Source: Tetrastigma voinierianum
Lineage: Eukaryota; Streptophyta; Magnoliopsida; Vitales; Vitaceae
Direction of reading: 5' to 3'
Assembly: GCA_016808115.1 (NCBI GenBank)
Contig: JAEQBH010001852.1
Location: forward strand, 1 to 64,000
DNA: 64,000 nucleotides
Part shown: positions 48,098 through 59,217 of the stretch, piece after piece
Numbering within the stretch: position 1 is the stretch's first letter
Layout of the letters: each line of letters begins with the position of its first letter
Notes under the pieces: model-generated
Databases searched by the model: none
What the model was told of the DNA's origin: nothing
What the model saw: the letters and a program-made list of their open reading frames with translations, nothing else
Position numbers and translations under genes: made by a program

Positions 48098-49379
48098 TGT
48101 AATACCTAATTGGATTATAGTAAGATATTTAACATCTTGTTTTACATTCTTATTCTCCACTTTTAACTTTTGTATTTTTATTACTAATACCAGATAACAA
48201 AAAGACCAACGAAAAAAATAGAATTTTTTTACAAACAACAGAGTGGTGAATTGCTATTAGATTTTGGTTTCTATTATCCCATTGTCATCATCTTGTAATG
48301 ATGTTTTTCGATTTTATTGGTTTGTGTAACCATTTTGTTTACTCTCTTACCACTGGTAGGTTTAACTCATCTTTTGATTTTGTTCATTGGATTGATTGAC
48401 AATTCATATACAAAATAACATCTTTTATATAGTTTTTCTTAATAAATTAAACTTAAATATTTAATTTTATACTAATCTCTTGTTTAATTATTTTTTTATT
48501 CACTTGATAAAGTTTGACAATAATAATTTGTCATTTTTCATTTTCTAGGTGATACAATATTAGGTTTAAAAGATTTATTACAATCAAATAGTTATAATAT
48601 GAATCTATTTTAACTAGCTAATTATATAAATGGTACAAACTTTTATACTCTCAATGAATTGTGTTAACATATCAGACTAATCTATATGCAAAAAAAAATA
48701 GGTCTAAATCAATATCTTGTTTTAGAGCATTCAATCCCCATAATGTTTATTATTAATAGCCCGCAAATTTTTATCGACGCGTGATGCGAAATGTCCAATA
48801 ATGCATTCTTCTTGTCTTAAATTGAGGAATGCCAAAGTTTAAGGAGCTTGTTTTAATTCTAAACTTTACTTAAATGCTTAAATGATACACATATTATGGT
48901 TTGGTCATGTTCTACTGCAATAGTTTCTGATAATGCTCATTCATATTCTCTTAACAATAATAGAACTATCAAAAATTATAGCAAAATGGGGCAGTATACT
49001 TCATTTAAAGTTAAACATACATTCAAAGACCAAATTACTTATTGACAAACAAGTCTAGTGAAATCTTATTTTAGAAAATTCAAACTTTCTCATAATTCAA
49101 ATAGTTAAAATACATATGGCTTAATTGGTGTATAATTGAAAAAATATGAAAATATATATATTTTAATAAATAAATTCAGTTATAAATTCAAAAACAAATA
49201 TAATTAATATTATATAACATATTGATCTAAATTAATAATATATAAAAATAGAATATGTTTAGAGATGAAATATCCTTTGTTATAAAATAACCTTACATTT
49301 AATAAATAAATTTTATTATCCAAGTCTTTATAATATTTTTATAACAAACAAAAACTAAAGGTTAACATTCAAACTAATA
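48098..49379. other. AT-rich interval, possible 3' LTR start at its left edge
   Basis: Begins TGTAATACCTAATTGG after the purine tract. The rest is AT-rich without readable features, running into the CACTA right subterminal region. Confidence 0.35.
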
Positions 49380-49642
49380 AAAGAAATGTGTTTTTGCAAC
49401 AAACAGAAGTTCATCACTAGATAGCTAATTTTTATTTACAATTATTTTCAAAATAATTTATTTACAAAACGTTCTTCTCAAATAATATGATTCGCAACAA
49501 ATTAGAATTTTCGTCTCCAAAACTACATTGTTCAGCACAACTATTGATACGATTTCAAATTTTGTTGCTAATAGATATATTTGAAATATTTTTCCATGTT
49601 AAAAGAAATTTGTTCTTTTCATCACCGTGCCTTCTTATAGTG
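49380..49642. repeat. CACTA right subterminal region and terminus
   Basis: Minus strand from 49,642: CACTATAAGAAGGCACGG, then TTAGCAACAAAATTTG, GGAGACGAAAATT, TTTGTTGCGAATC and TTTGTTGCAAAAAC. These are the same motif types as in the left subterminal region at 16,291-16,640. Right of 49,642 the sequence changes to gypsy LTR. Confidence 0.7.
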
Positions 49643-50244
49643 AGAGAATCACCACCTCTTGGGTTGTCTGTATGACCGGGGGTCAGCACGTGCTTTGCGC
49701 TCTGCGTGAGCGTTTTCACCACCACTCAGTCAATCAGCGATTAGATGGCGATGTGTGTTAAAAGTCGGAGACTCTATACAGAAACTTCAGTTGAAACTTC
49801 TTTAGCATCGCGCTTGAATCCCCTCACGTTTTGCTCTTTGGTTTAAAGAAGAGATGGAAACCTTGTCAACTTTCTTGCATGTTTCGACTTAAGTTTGATT
49901 CATGACCTTTATGTCCGCTTAACTCAAGAGTGATGTTCATTACCATAAACAGATCCATTTCATCATTCTCTACTCTTTATATGATCGTGAGTCACGTCTT
50001 TATAATATTATTTTAATTTCAGCGTCGAAAATCGTTCTGTTGAAACGCTATGCCTGAACGATCTCGAATCATTGTCTCAACAATTGCGAGAATTTTACGT
50101 GCTAACTAGATTTGGCGCGAGGCGATTCAATTTCAATCCGTTTTGTCATCAGAATCTGAATTAATTACGGATTTTTTAATGTGAAATTAAATTTATATGT
50201 CAAATGATTTTGTATTAAAAATTGGAATTTACCAAGATCTTACA
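49643..50244 (-). mobile_element. Gypsy LTR C, right portion
   Basis: Starts AGAGAATCACCACCTCTTGG then GTTGTCTGTATGACCGGGGG, parallel to LTR B (GGAGAAGGCCCCTACCTCTTGG, GTTGTAGAAACTCC) and block A (TAGAGAAATATCCTGCCTCTTGG). It therefore continues the LTR that breaks off at 16,290. It ends TTACA at 50,244, followed by CTATA, the duplication seen at 14,739. Total LTR length is 1,547 + 602 = 2,149 bp, in the range of blocks A and B. Confidence 0.65.
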
Positions 50245-50249
50245 CTATA
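50245..50249. repeat. Target-site duplication CTATA, right copy
   Basis: Matches 14,739-14,743 and follows a CA end. RNase H-like viral sequence starts directly after it. Confidence 0.6.
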
Positions 50250-50640
50250 ATAGTTAAGATTAAAATATATGTTCGGATTTTGAAATTAAGATTGCCAAAT
50301 GATGATATTTAATATTCTAGCAGATGTGGATAATTATTGGTGCGATTTTGAAAAGATTTAGGAGAAATATCAATAGTTATGAAATTGGAACTTTTATTGA
50401 TAATCAGTTAATTATTAATGAAAATGAATTGCCTTAATAATAAATGAATGTAAATTTGAGATATTCTATTATGACTTTATAATAGAAATGATAATACCGA
50501 GTTACGGGTTTTATAAATACTTCTTGGGAAGTAATTTTCTTGAAGATTGTCTAGATGTCAAACTCTTCTTAGTTATTACAATTTCAAGCTTGTTTTATAT
50601 AAGAAGAACTAAAACATTTTCTTTACAAGCACGAGCAGAA
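50250..50640 (+). pseudogene. Caulimovirid RNase H remnant (continuation of the RT)
   Basis: RNase H degrades the RNA template during viral reverse transcription. The frame at 50,280-50,306 reads LKLRLPNDD, the conserved run-up to the RNase H domain in Caulimoviridae. After a shift, ILADVDNYW (about 50,314-50,340) occupies the place of the first catalytic Asp motif ('I.TDAS...W'), with an Asp kept at 50,323-50,325. Further blocks, GTFIDNQLIINENELP and KFEIFYYDFI, match the '.SGTF...Y..NEKE…' and 'KF..FL….F' landmarks in order. Several stops break it. Its position directly after the CTATA duplication shows that the gypsy LTR split the viral polyprotein at the RT/RNase H junction. Confidence 0.75.
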
Positions 50641-52621
50641 TGTCTCGAATAACGTCAGAAAATTACAAGATATCTGCATTGATATAGTGAAGAATGAATA
50701 TAATTTAGAAATTATAATGATCTTATATCTATCGAAGAAAAGTATCTGTTAAAATATCAATAATGTGATCTAAATATATATTACCAGTGTCAATATACCA
50801 ACAAGTGAGAGTGGGGACAATATAGGTGGAAAGCTCTTTAACAATTTTTACATGTTAGTGGGCTGAATTTATATATATTCATGAAAAATAAAACTTATAA
50901 CATGCACTATAAAACAACCACTTAGTAGTGAGTTCTTTATAATACGTACATATATGTCAGGTGTCAGTTTATGTTCTTATACAATTTCTATTACAAACTT
51001 TACCGTTTACATATACAAAAAACAAATCAAAGAACCTACTTGGTGGGCTTCTATTCTGTATTATTTTGACGGATCTGAATATAGTGAATATCTCTTCGTT
51101 TACGGATGAAGCATGTGTTAAGCTTATAAAACGTGGGAAACATATAACATATGACCGCGGTGATCGTAATTTAGGTATACATATATAATAGCTTATAAAC
51201 ATATACTTCTTTTACCTATCATATCAGAATTTTTGTATCATTTGCACATTAATATGCATTTTTCTATGTGTCATGTTTCATATTATCTTATATCGTCTTG
51301 TCATTTTTTTGTATGCATGTATGTCGACGTGGATCTGTGGAGATAGCGTATACACGAAGATTATCATCATTTAATCTAACGGTGATTTATAAATCTTGTA
51401 TATTGAAGCGGGGCCATATATACGAAGGTATCATTCACAATCACGAATAGTGACTATTCGTATTATGACAAATGGGAGCTCTTTGTAATGACGGTCAATT
51501 TATACTTACAATCACCATGAAGCGTCTCTCTTTATCAATCAGCTTTTGGAATATATTCTCTGAAATAAACTATTGGGTTTTTGTTGGTTAGAATATCATA
51601 CTAGTCATTTACATGTTTGTATTCACTATTCATGTCAACATTTATCATCATCATTGTTCTTTTATTTATTTATAAATACTTTACATAAAATATTCACTCT
51701 GACGGTAGCTTAGCTAGCAATTTTACGGATCTAATAGATTAAATTTGAGACCACAATTGTTTCAAGGAGATTTGTTCTAGAAGTTTGGTTTACCAAATTT
51801 TGAATCACTCAATTTGGATGAGTGATGATAGTTATTAAAAAACAAAAGCGTGGTTTTGAAAATTTTAATGACATCGCCTTAAAGCCGTATTTCTTTAACA
51901 CAAACATTCTCGTCAATTGAGGCCTTCAATGGCTGAACATTTCAAAACAACCACAACCCAAACTAAAACAATTCGTCACCTTATAAGTTAGGGTTGATGA
52001 AACCCCAGAAGCGAAGAAATCTGCTCAAAGTGAGGATGGTTTCTAACCTTAATCTTTTGTTCAAACTTACTTTTCCTCTCTCCTTCTTCCTTCTCTTTGC
52101 TTGAATAAATAGACTAAAATGACTCCTTCAACAATCGTGTCTGTCTTACTCTCTTTCTTTCTTACTTCAGAGCAATGCTGGTTCAATATGTTCTATTTTG
52201 ATGTACATCACTAATTACAGGTCCCTGGGGCTTGTTTGTATATGTTTCAGTTGATTTTTCTATTTTGCTCAAAAGCCCCTTCATCTCTTTATTTGCACTT
52301 CAAATTATCTCATTATTATATTTGGCATATAAACTTCTTGTCTTATACCCTTTGGATTATATTTTAAAATTTACCCCTTTACTATAGTTCTTTAGTTTAA
52401 TTTCAGGTTATGTGTTTCATAATAATATAAATTCCAAAAATTTCAAATTCTTTTTATATATTATACCTAAACATTTCAACAATTAAAAGGTATATTCGGT
52501 ATTACACAAAATCATATGAAAGTCAGAAATGATAATGAATGGATAGTGACTTTCTCAGTCTCTCCCTCAAAAGACTAAAAACATCAGTGAAACTGGATAT
52601 AATAAATCTCATTGCAATGTT
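50641..52621. other. AT-rich region, possible tail of the viral insertion
   Basis: A frame near 50,955-51,110 reads ITNFTVYIYKKQIKEPTWW then ILYYFDGSEYSEYLFVYG, which looks protein-like but is not assigned. The remainder has no readable motif. The right boundary of the viral insertion is not visible. Confidence 0.3.
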
Positions 52622-53038
52622 ATGCGAGCTGTACTGGGAATGAGACATATCTTTGTCAAAAGAACAGAAATATCTCAAAGGTACTCAGGGAAATGCTATC
52701 CTACTGAAGGGATAAGCCTGAAGAACCTCTGTTCTTCCAAAGACAAACACCTCCCAGCGGAGATAGCGATTCCTCGAAGGATAAACTCCTCAATGAAAAA
52801 TTCAAACGATATCCTCTTTTTCGAGAGGAAAAACATAAAACACTACCATAAATGTTTCATCATTCAATACTTATCTAATTTTGAGAGAAAGTATTTGACT
52901 TTCTCTGAATTCATCTATAACAACCCAAATGGTTTGTTTATTGCCAAACTTCTCTTGAGATCAATTTATCCGAGTTATAATAACGAAAAATTAGATCAAC
53001 TTTCTTATTCAAAATGGATTTCTGATTTCTTGAAGTAG
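52622..53038 (+). CDS. Unrecognised 138-codon open frame
   Basis: An uninterrupted frame in a region where other coding sequence is decayed. It opens MRAVLGMRHIFVKRTEI, has a basic middle (KHLPAEIAIPRRINSS) and an aromatic, Asn/Leu-rich C-terminal half (FIIQYLSNFERKYLTFSEFI, then LLLRSIYPSYNNEKLDQLSY), ending WISDFLK and stop. No signal peptide, clear membrane segment or known motif. The upstream ATG context is ordinary and a different start or an upstream exon is possible. It lies 2 kb downstream of the viral RNase H on the same strand, so it could be a further viral frame, a small host gene or a chance frame. The amino-acid mix argues mildly against chance. Confidence 0.3.
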   Translation: MRAVLGMRHIFVKRTEISQRYSGKCYPTEGISLKNLCSSKDKHLPAEIAIPRRINSSMKNSNDILFFERKNIKHYHKCFIIQYLSNFERKYLTFSEFIYNNPNGLFIAKLLLRSIYPSYNNEKLDQLSYSKWISDFLK

Positions 53039-53449
53039 AGATCTACTTGAGTTCTAAGCGATATCTATAACACAATTTATATCAACTCAAGAACACAAAA
53101 TTATTATGCTAGGTTCTTTATTATCAAACTGAATAATATAATGAAGATCTTGAAGAAAGAATACTTAAAACTTATATCATCTTACCTCTGACTAAGAATA
53201 ACGATGAAAGAAACGAGAATGAAATAAATAAATAAAAAAATAAAAAGATTGGTCTGACAGCTCGATACGGACAAAGACCAAAGAGCATTGGGCATAAGGC
53301 AGTGTATGAAAGAATGATTTGAGGAAGAAGAAGCGCATTCAATTCACCGTGCAACTAACATGATGGATGTCGATTGGAGATGGAAAAACTAGGGGACATA
53401 AGATGATTACCTAGACATAACAGAGAAGACTAGAACCAACTATTAATTT

Positions 53450-54080
53450 AGTCAATCGGATGAAAAGTTGGAAGATTTATAAAAAAGACAAAGTTAATAA
53501 TGAAAGTTGGATAACTCTTAGAAATAAAATGTAATCCAGTTTTACAAAGTGGTTTATTGAGGACATGTCTAACATATATAATGTAAACTAATATGACGTT
53601 TAATAATAAATGTCCATTCTTTAAATTGTTATAACAAATTGGAAAAACAAACAGTGATGAATGAAGATAATATTGATGACAGTTAAGTCTAAAGAAATTG
53701 AAGAACATGTTTCTCTTGAAGGAAAAAAGAACCAACAAAGGCGGTGGAAGAGTGAAAAAGCAGATGACAAAGAGAACAACTAAAAATCTGAAGAAAGAAA
53801 GGATATTTTTATGAAGAAAATGCCTTTGCAGTGGAAGAAAGAATATAAGATGATAAAGGAAGCACAAAATCTGAAGATGGATGAAACCACAATCAAATAA
53901 AAAGTCAAACCAAAAGGATAAGAAGAATTGTGATGAAAACTCTTATAAATTTAGGGAATGTTTAAATTGGAGATCATCAGAAAAAACCACCTCCATATTT
54001 TGTCATATTTTGTAATGGGTTCTAGACTCATAGAGAAGCTTATAATAATAAAGACAAGAAAAGAGTTTTATGAAATAAAA
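53450..54080 (+). pseudogene. Possible copia-like gag fragment
   Basis: A-rich plus strand; a stretch near 53,680-53,890 reads VKSKEIEEHVSLEGKKNQQR, then MPLQWKKEYKMIKEAQNLKM. The second part resembles the 'LP..W......I.EA.DL..L..DEL' region of some Ty1/copia gag proteins. The cysteine knuckle that should follow was not found in intact form. Weak evidence; low-complexity Lys/Glu-rich sequence can mimic this. Confidence 0.25.
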
Positions 54081-55750
54081 GTTTGAATCGTATATTTTAA
54101 AAAAAATTTATACATTATTTTAAAGGAGTGTTTTGTTTTATTACTATGGTATTTATAATAGTTGAAATTATTAAAAATGTCATTATAAACATACTAAAGT
54201 GAAGTGTTTAAATAAATAAGCATTTTCATATTTTTTAAATATAAAAAAACTAAAAACAAAGAACTAAAAAATTAATGTATTATATATCACTTAAATCATG
54301 ATAAAATTTAAAGTAAAGTAAAGATTCACACATATATACTAGAATTTTTATCATTCACATGTAATCTATCATTATGAAAAATATGAATGACAGAATTCTC
54401 TCCCTGTTCACTTTTGTTTATTATCGTCAGAAAGTTATAAAACTCAAATATTTTAGGTTTTTCATTGAAATCATTGAGACACTTTTTATATAATTAGATG
54501 ACTTTCCATTAGGCTGAGTTGTTAAGATCTTATCATAAAAGCCTCTTTGAGCCTTGGGAGATTTTAGGACTCATATAAACAAATGAACTTTTAAGTGATG
54601 TTGATTCTTACCTAATATCATTAAAATTATATAACATACAAATATTGCTCTGTCGTTTTATCAAATAATATGAAACTTACAATGAGAATAAACCAACATC
54701 AAGCATAAAAATCAAACATCACTAGTAATTCCCATTATTACAAACAATTCCAAAACAAAATAATGACTTAGTATTAATTACTTCTCATTATCATAAACTA
54801 CAAGTTCCAAACAAATAAACACTCATGAATTTGCATCCAAATTCTAAATCTAAGAAAATCATCATCAATATTATTCTTTTAATCATCAATATAAATTTTT
54901 AATTATCGATCAGATTTTTCTTTTTCATGAATTTCAAAATTTACTATTTTAATTTATATTTCTGAATTTGTTTATATTTTTTCCATTATTTTCAAATTTT
55001 CTATTTTTATACATATTTTAAAAAAATTACCTATTTTATAATTATTTTATTGGAAATTTGTTTCTATTTTCTTTAAATTTTTACCTAATTTGTCACAATG
55101 ACATTTTTTTGTTATTAAATGAATATTTTCTGGATTTTATTATAGTTTTAAAAAACTTTTCATGAAGCTTATTGAAATAAATTAAAATAGGGCTTATAGG
55201 GTTAGTATGATGTATTTTATAAGTTTTCCAAATAACTATATAATTTTTATTAAAATTACTTATATAAGAAAAAAACTCAAATAGGCTTTAAATAGGCTCT
55301 CCAAAATCACCCATATATGATATTTACCTTATTAAAGGAACGACCATATGCCCGGTGGGAGCAAATGTTTAATGAATTCTTTTGAAGAAAATGTCCCTTT
55401 ATAGCTAAAAGGCAGTACAATGCCTTACTTATTGAAATTTCTAAGACTAAACCATTGAGCTGGTACCAACATGTTGAGTTACACTGATATTGAATCTTGT
55501 CTCCAATCAACATAGAATATTTCACAAATTACGACTCAAACTGAAGTTTATGTATGACATAATAATGATCATGTACAACACTGTATATTTGAAGTTCTGG
55601 TTTCACTAAAAATATTCATACACTAACAGGTCTACAACACCAGCCAGCCAAATATTGAAGTTTGATCACTCTTAGCATTTATTCATAACATACTTTGCCT
55701 AAGTGATCCAGATGGTAGCTAAAACAACATTGGAGGGAATGACCTTCTTC
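54081..55750. other. AT-rich, no recognisable feature
   Basis: Very AT-rich from 54,080 to about 55,300. No coding motif, terminal repeat or RNA gene recognised. Confidence 0.6.
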
Positions 55751-55753
55751 ACA

Positions 55754-56250
55754 TCAACTATCGTTTGATTTCATGTGGCTTTGGGATTCCATATATAGTA
55801 TAAGAAAGGATAATAGAGGAGATGTACTAAGGACACAATTGGTGTTCTTGCTTGGGAGGAAGAGTGAAAAATTTTGAAGAGGATGACGAGGCAGATTATT
55901 CCAATATTCAAACAACAACCATGACCAGTGAAGATTACTTACCGCAAGTAAAGCACACCTGCCGTGAAGCCAGGGACATTGCAGTAGGGGCCACCCAAGG
56001 TGATGGCCTAAAATCTGAGCAATATCCATCAATGGGGATCACTATTCATGCATATCGTTAGTTATTTTGGGGATGAGCGAACTTTTACCGCAAAAATTCT
56101 GCAGATCCACGAATACATGGAACATGTTCTTCATTAACAGATAAACCATACCGAAGCGTTTGGTCGAGTTGTTATAGCCACAGGCATGGTAAAACCAGCA
56201 GCAAATGTAACAATTAACAAGGTGGACTCAACTTGAAGTGTTCACCTGTC
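55754..56250 (-). pseudogene. PGG-domain exon of the ACD6-like gene
   Basis: Carries LLIVTFAAGFTMP at about 56,182-56,217; the next codons lose one base exactly in the Pro-Gly-Gly-Tyr signature. Beyond it, YNNSTKRFGMVYLLMKNMFH is readable in the second frame, and near 56,000-55,900 the pieces PTAMSLAS and RCALLAVSNLHWSW alternate between frames where the family has its last two membrane helices. Confidence 0.75.
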
Positions 56251-56824
56251 ATACTCATCGTGTTAGGTGTTTTAGACGGTCGTCTATTTGGTGGAACATC
56301 CTTTGATTCCTCAGCAGGCTGATGTTTTTAACAAGATTGATCTTTTTGTCAAACTAATCTCCGACATGATGAAATAAACTGATGATCTATGTAACCGTGT
56401 AATAATACAAATACTCAAAATCATAAGTAGAATATAATTCTATGAGTTGAGTTTCGAGATGTTTTTGATCCTAATTTGAGATTTGTTTAATTGTTTATAG
56501 AGGTGTTTGTCCCTCTGGTTTAGCTCCACAATCTTATGAGATGATACAATGGTATCTAAAGATTGATTTATCATCCTACATCTCAATTAGGGGTAGATAT
56601 TTGTCTTTTTAGTTTGGTCAACAATGCCATGAGACTGAATATATGGAAGTGTTTGTGACATCCAACATTTACTAGGAGAAAGTTCATGACACCTCATGAG
56701 CCAAACCATTCTTTATCTATAACAAAAACTGTATGGATCATTAATATATATATATAAATGTAAAAATCATCATATAAGTTTATTGTATGAAAATACTACA
56801 GAACAGAATATAATCAAGAATAGT

Positions 56825-56874
<50 letters not shown>

Positions 56875-56887
56875 ATATATATATATA
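56825..56887. repeat. AT microsatellite
   Basis: About 30 AT/TA units with two C interruptions, in the intron between the PGG and ankyrin blocks. Confidence 0.95.
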
Positions 56888-56982
56888 CTACTCTCACTGC
56901 TCTCACCTGATGAAACAAAGTTGGATGCTTCTGATACACGATGTCAAAAGCAGGTATGGCCTTCCCGATTCACAGATTCAGA

Positions 56983-57447
56983 TCAACTCTTTTGTCCCAT
57001 GTTAAACGATTTACGACCTTGGGATCTTCTTAGTGGCGAATGCAGTGGGGTGTTACCTTTCCCGTCCTTTTCATTTATAAGGTTCTCAATCCATTTTTCT
57101 TTAAGCACAAAATCGACTATATTGTCTGCACCAAACTTGGCTGCTACATGAAGAAAATTCTCACAGTCGTCTCTGCTGAGTAGCTCTTTTGAGTCACGGG
57201 AAAACCAGAGCAACTGTTTGACAATGTCCACGTAGCCTCTCATAGATGCAACATGGATGGGACAGAAGCCGTCATTGTCTCTTTCATAGCGATCAGAGGT
57301 AAATTGGCTCTCTAACAGCTTTTGAACTCCTTCTAGATAATCAATAGATGCACAATGTAGTGGAGTCTTTCCATCTTTATCTTTTGGTGGACGAGCTGCT
57401 TCATGCCCAGTATTTTCCAACATCACTGCCATTTTATTTTTCATCAT
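56983..57447 (-). pseudogene. Ankyrin exon of the ACD6-like gene
   Basis: Intact frame with repeats opening DKDGKTPLHCASIDYLEGVQ, DNDGFCPIHVASMRGYVDIV, DDCENFLHVAAKFGADNIVD and DGKGNTPLHS. These fit the ankyrin consensus (D..G.TPLH.A...G....V..LL). In the last repeat the frame leaves the consensus after TPLHS, consistent with one more missing base near 57,020. As an exon it would join the PGG block to the left. Confidence 0.88.
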
Positions 57448-59217
57448 GTAGAAAATTAATAGAGAACCACATTATATTTAGTTTTTCTTTCCTGTTAAAC
57501 AAAAATAATTTAAAAGTTTATTACAACTTTCCCATTAAAACTTTTACATAAATCTTGAACTATCAAAATAATCAAATCAAATCTTTAATGAATAGATTGA
57601 TTAATATATTACAGTACTTGCTACCCCTTATTTACACAGATGTATTTAAAATTTATCTCTCACTAATTTAATTAAAATAAGCAAAAATTAATATATATAC
57701 AAAAATGACAATAGCTATATTCCTATATATCCCATCAAAGTAATAATATTAATAATAATAAAATAATTAAACTGATGAGCAGAAATTCTCTCTCATCCCA
57801 CTTATCTGTTTTTTTGTCAGGTGTTCTTAGTAGATTGATCTTGTGCATGGAAGCGTTTTAATATCTATTAAGAATGGTATCAAAAAACTCTCTTACTTGT
57901 CTGTATTTCTACAAATATCTCAAAACGTTTGAAAAAACTTTCTCAACGATAACATTTTATTCTTATTAAACCCTCATTTATTAGGGGATTGGACAGGAGG
58001 ATAAGATGCTGAAGGTTATTAGAGTGGATAGGAGGATAAGGTAGCTGAAAGGATCTACCATCTTCTCTCGGACTAATTCAACTTTGGAGCTTGTATCCCA
58101 CTGGATGCCATCATTTTTTAAAATCTGTTTGAATTTGATTTTTTTTTTTTTTTTGACAAGATAAATTTTGTTCTTTTGTTGTATTAAATTAAGGAGATAA
58201 ATGAATCATGACATCTTTAATAATTTGTGTGTTTCTTTAATTCCAAACCTTGCAGGATATCTTCTGGTTCATCTCTGTGATTCTCATTTATAATAAATAT
58301 AAAACATGAGGAAAGAAAAAAGAAACAACAGATTAACTGAATCTAAGATCGTTGCAATTAAACTATGCTTTTAAGTTTGAAGAAGTTGAAAGTAAATGGC
58401 AGATAGTATGAAGGAAAAATACCCATATTCTTTGCCAGAATGACAGCATGAGTGCAGGCTTGTCGGCTTTCGTTATCTGTGATGGGTTCCTCGGAGTTGA
58501 GATGTTGCCACTATGGCCTCGACGACATGAAGTAATTTGCTTGTACGCTTGAAGATGGGGCGAGGACTTTCGCTTCGTTATTCAGATAATAGCAGTTGAG
58601 GGATGATCGCGGTGTGTAGCCAGCTTGATGATCTCCCACCTCTTCATCTTGCAATGGTTTATCAGTGCCTCATGCAACACTGTATTTCCTTCTTTGTTTT
58701 TAAGTGTCAGCAAGTCAGCCTCAGCCTTCTCGAGATCTCGTGATGAGCACGGCCGCATGGTCATGAGATCTTGATGAGTACAATCCCTTCTTCTGGCAGC
58801 AGCTATGAAGTGGTGATAGATCATCTTCCGGGTTACCATGTTGAAGGACACTGTCCACGATGTGCCCAGCAAGCTCATGGTGTCCGTAGCTTTGGCGTGT
58901 GGAAACTATGTGACATACCGGGGACTTCTGAATCTGACCGAAGGACTTGATTTTCATTCAAAGTTGATCATTTTCGAGATGGACTTTAAAATTTTAATAA
59001 ACGTATCAACGTCTTGTCCTTGGGTCGTCGCGTGGGGCGTACAAGCGGCGATCCATTAAATTCTCTTCAACCACCTTCTAACAGGTTCAACAAATGAACT
59101 TGTGGCACAGAAATAGTATTCCTGTTGTTGTTGTTGAAGAAGTGCGTCTATTAATTCCTTCTTACTACCGCATCGCAATCTCTGTTTTCTCTTCTTTCAT
59201 GCTTACATCTACAAGGA

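Larger units (their letters stand above)
16291..49642 (-). mobile_element. CACTA (En/Spm) transposon, 33.35 kb, with nested insertions
   Basis: The left terminus CACTACAAGAAATATGG is at 16,291. The right terminus reads, on the minus strand, CACTATAAGAAGGC (ending at 49,642). Both ends carry TTAGCAACA / TTTGTTGC subterminal motifs. Two transposase genes lie on the minus strand: TNP2 (about 28.4 to 24.6 kb) and a Transposase_24 gene (about 24.4 to 17.6 kb). The strongest support for one insertion is outside it: the left flank is the first part of a gypsy LTR and the right flank is its continuation. A 3-bp duplication is not exact: TAG precedes the left end and AGA follows the right end, as if one T were lost. 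The 21 kb right of TNP2 is unusual and holds other insertions. The possibility of two separate CACTA elements is not excluded. Confidence 0.65.
55754..59059 (-). pseudogene. ACD6-like ankyrin-repeat / PGG-domain gene, broken
   Basis: Plant ankyrin-PGG membrane proteins of the ACCELERATED CELL DEATH 6 group act in defence and cell-death control at membranes (family knowledge). Three exon-like blocks follow on the minus strand. Block 1 (59,059-58,450) starts MDRRLY and, after a shift, DVDTFIKILKSI, then YGHHELAGHIVDSVLQHGN and LLTLKNKEGNTVLHEALINH. Block 2 (57,447-56,983) is one clean 154-codon frame with about four ankyrin repeats. Block 3 (about 56,250-55,754) is the PGG domain: VTFAAGFTMP, then a missing base breaks the PGG-Y motif, with hydrophobic transmembrane-type residues in alternating frames after it. 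At least four single-base shifts are needed in blocks 1 and 3. Either a pseudogene or assembly indels; block 2 being intact makes the second worth testing. Confidence 0.85.

Noticed and set aside
52622..53038. Calling the 138-codon frame a viral transactivator or polyprotein tail
   Set aside because: Position and strand would allow it, but no motif supports it, so it is listed as unrecognised.
53448..53867. 139-codon minus-strand Phe/Leu-rich frame
   Set aside because: It is the shadow of A-rich plus-strand sequence; hydrophobicity comes from TTT/CTT codons.
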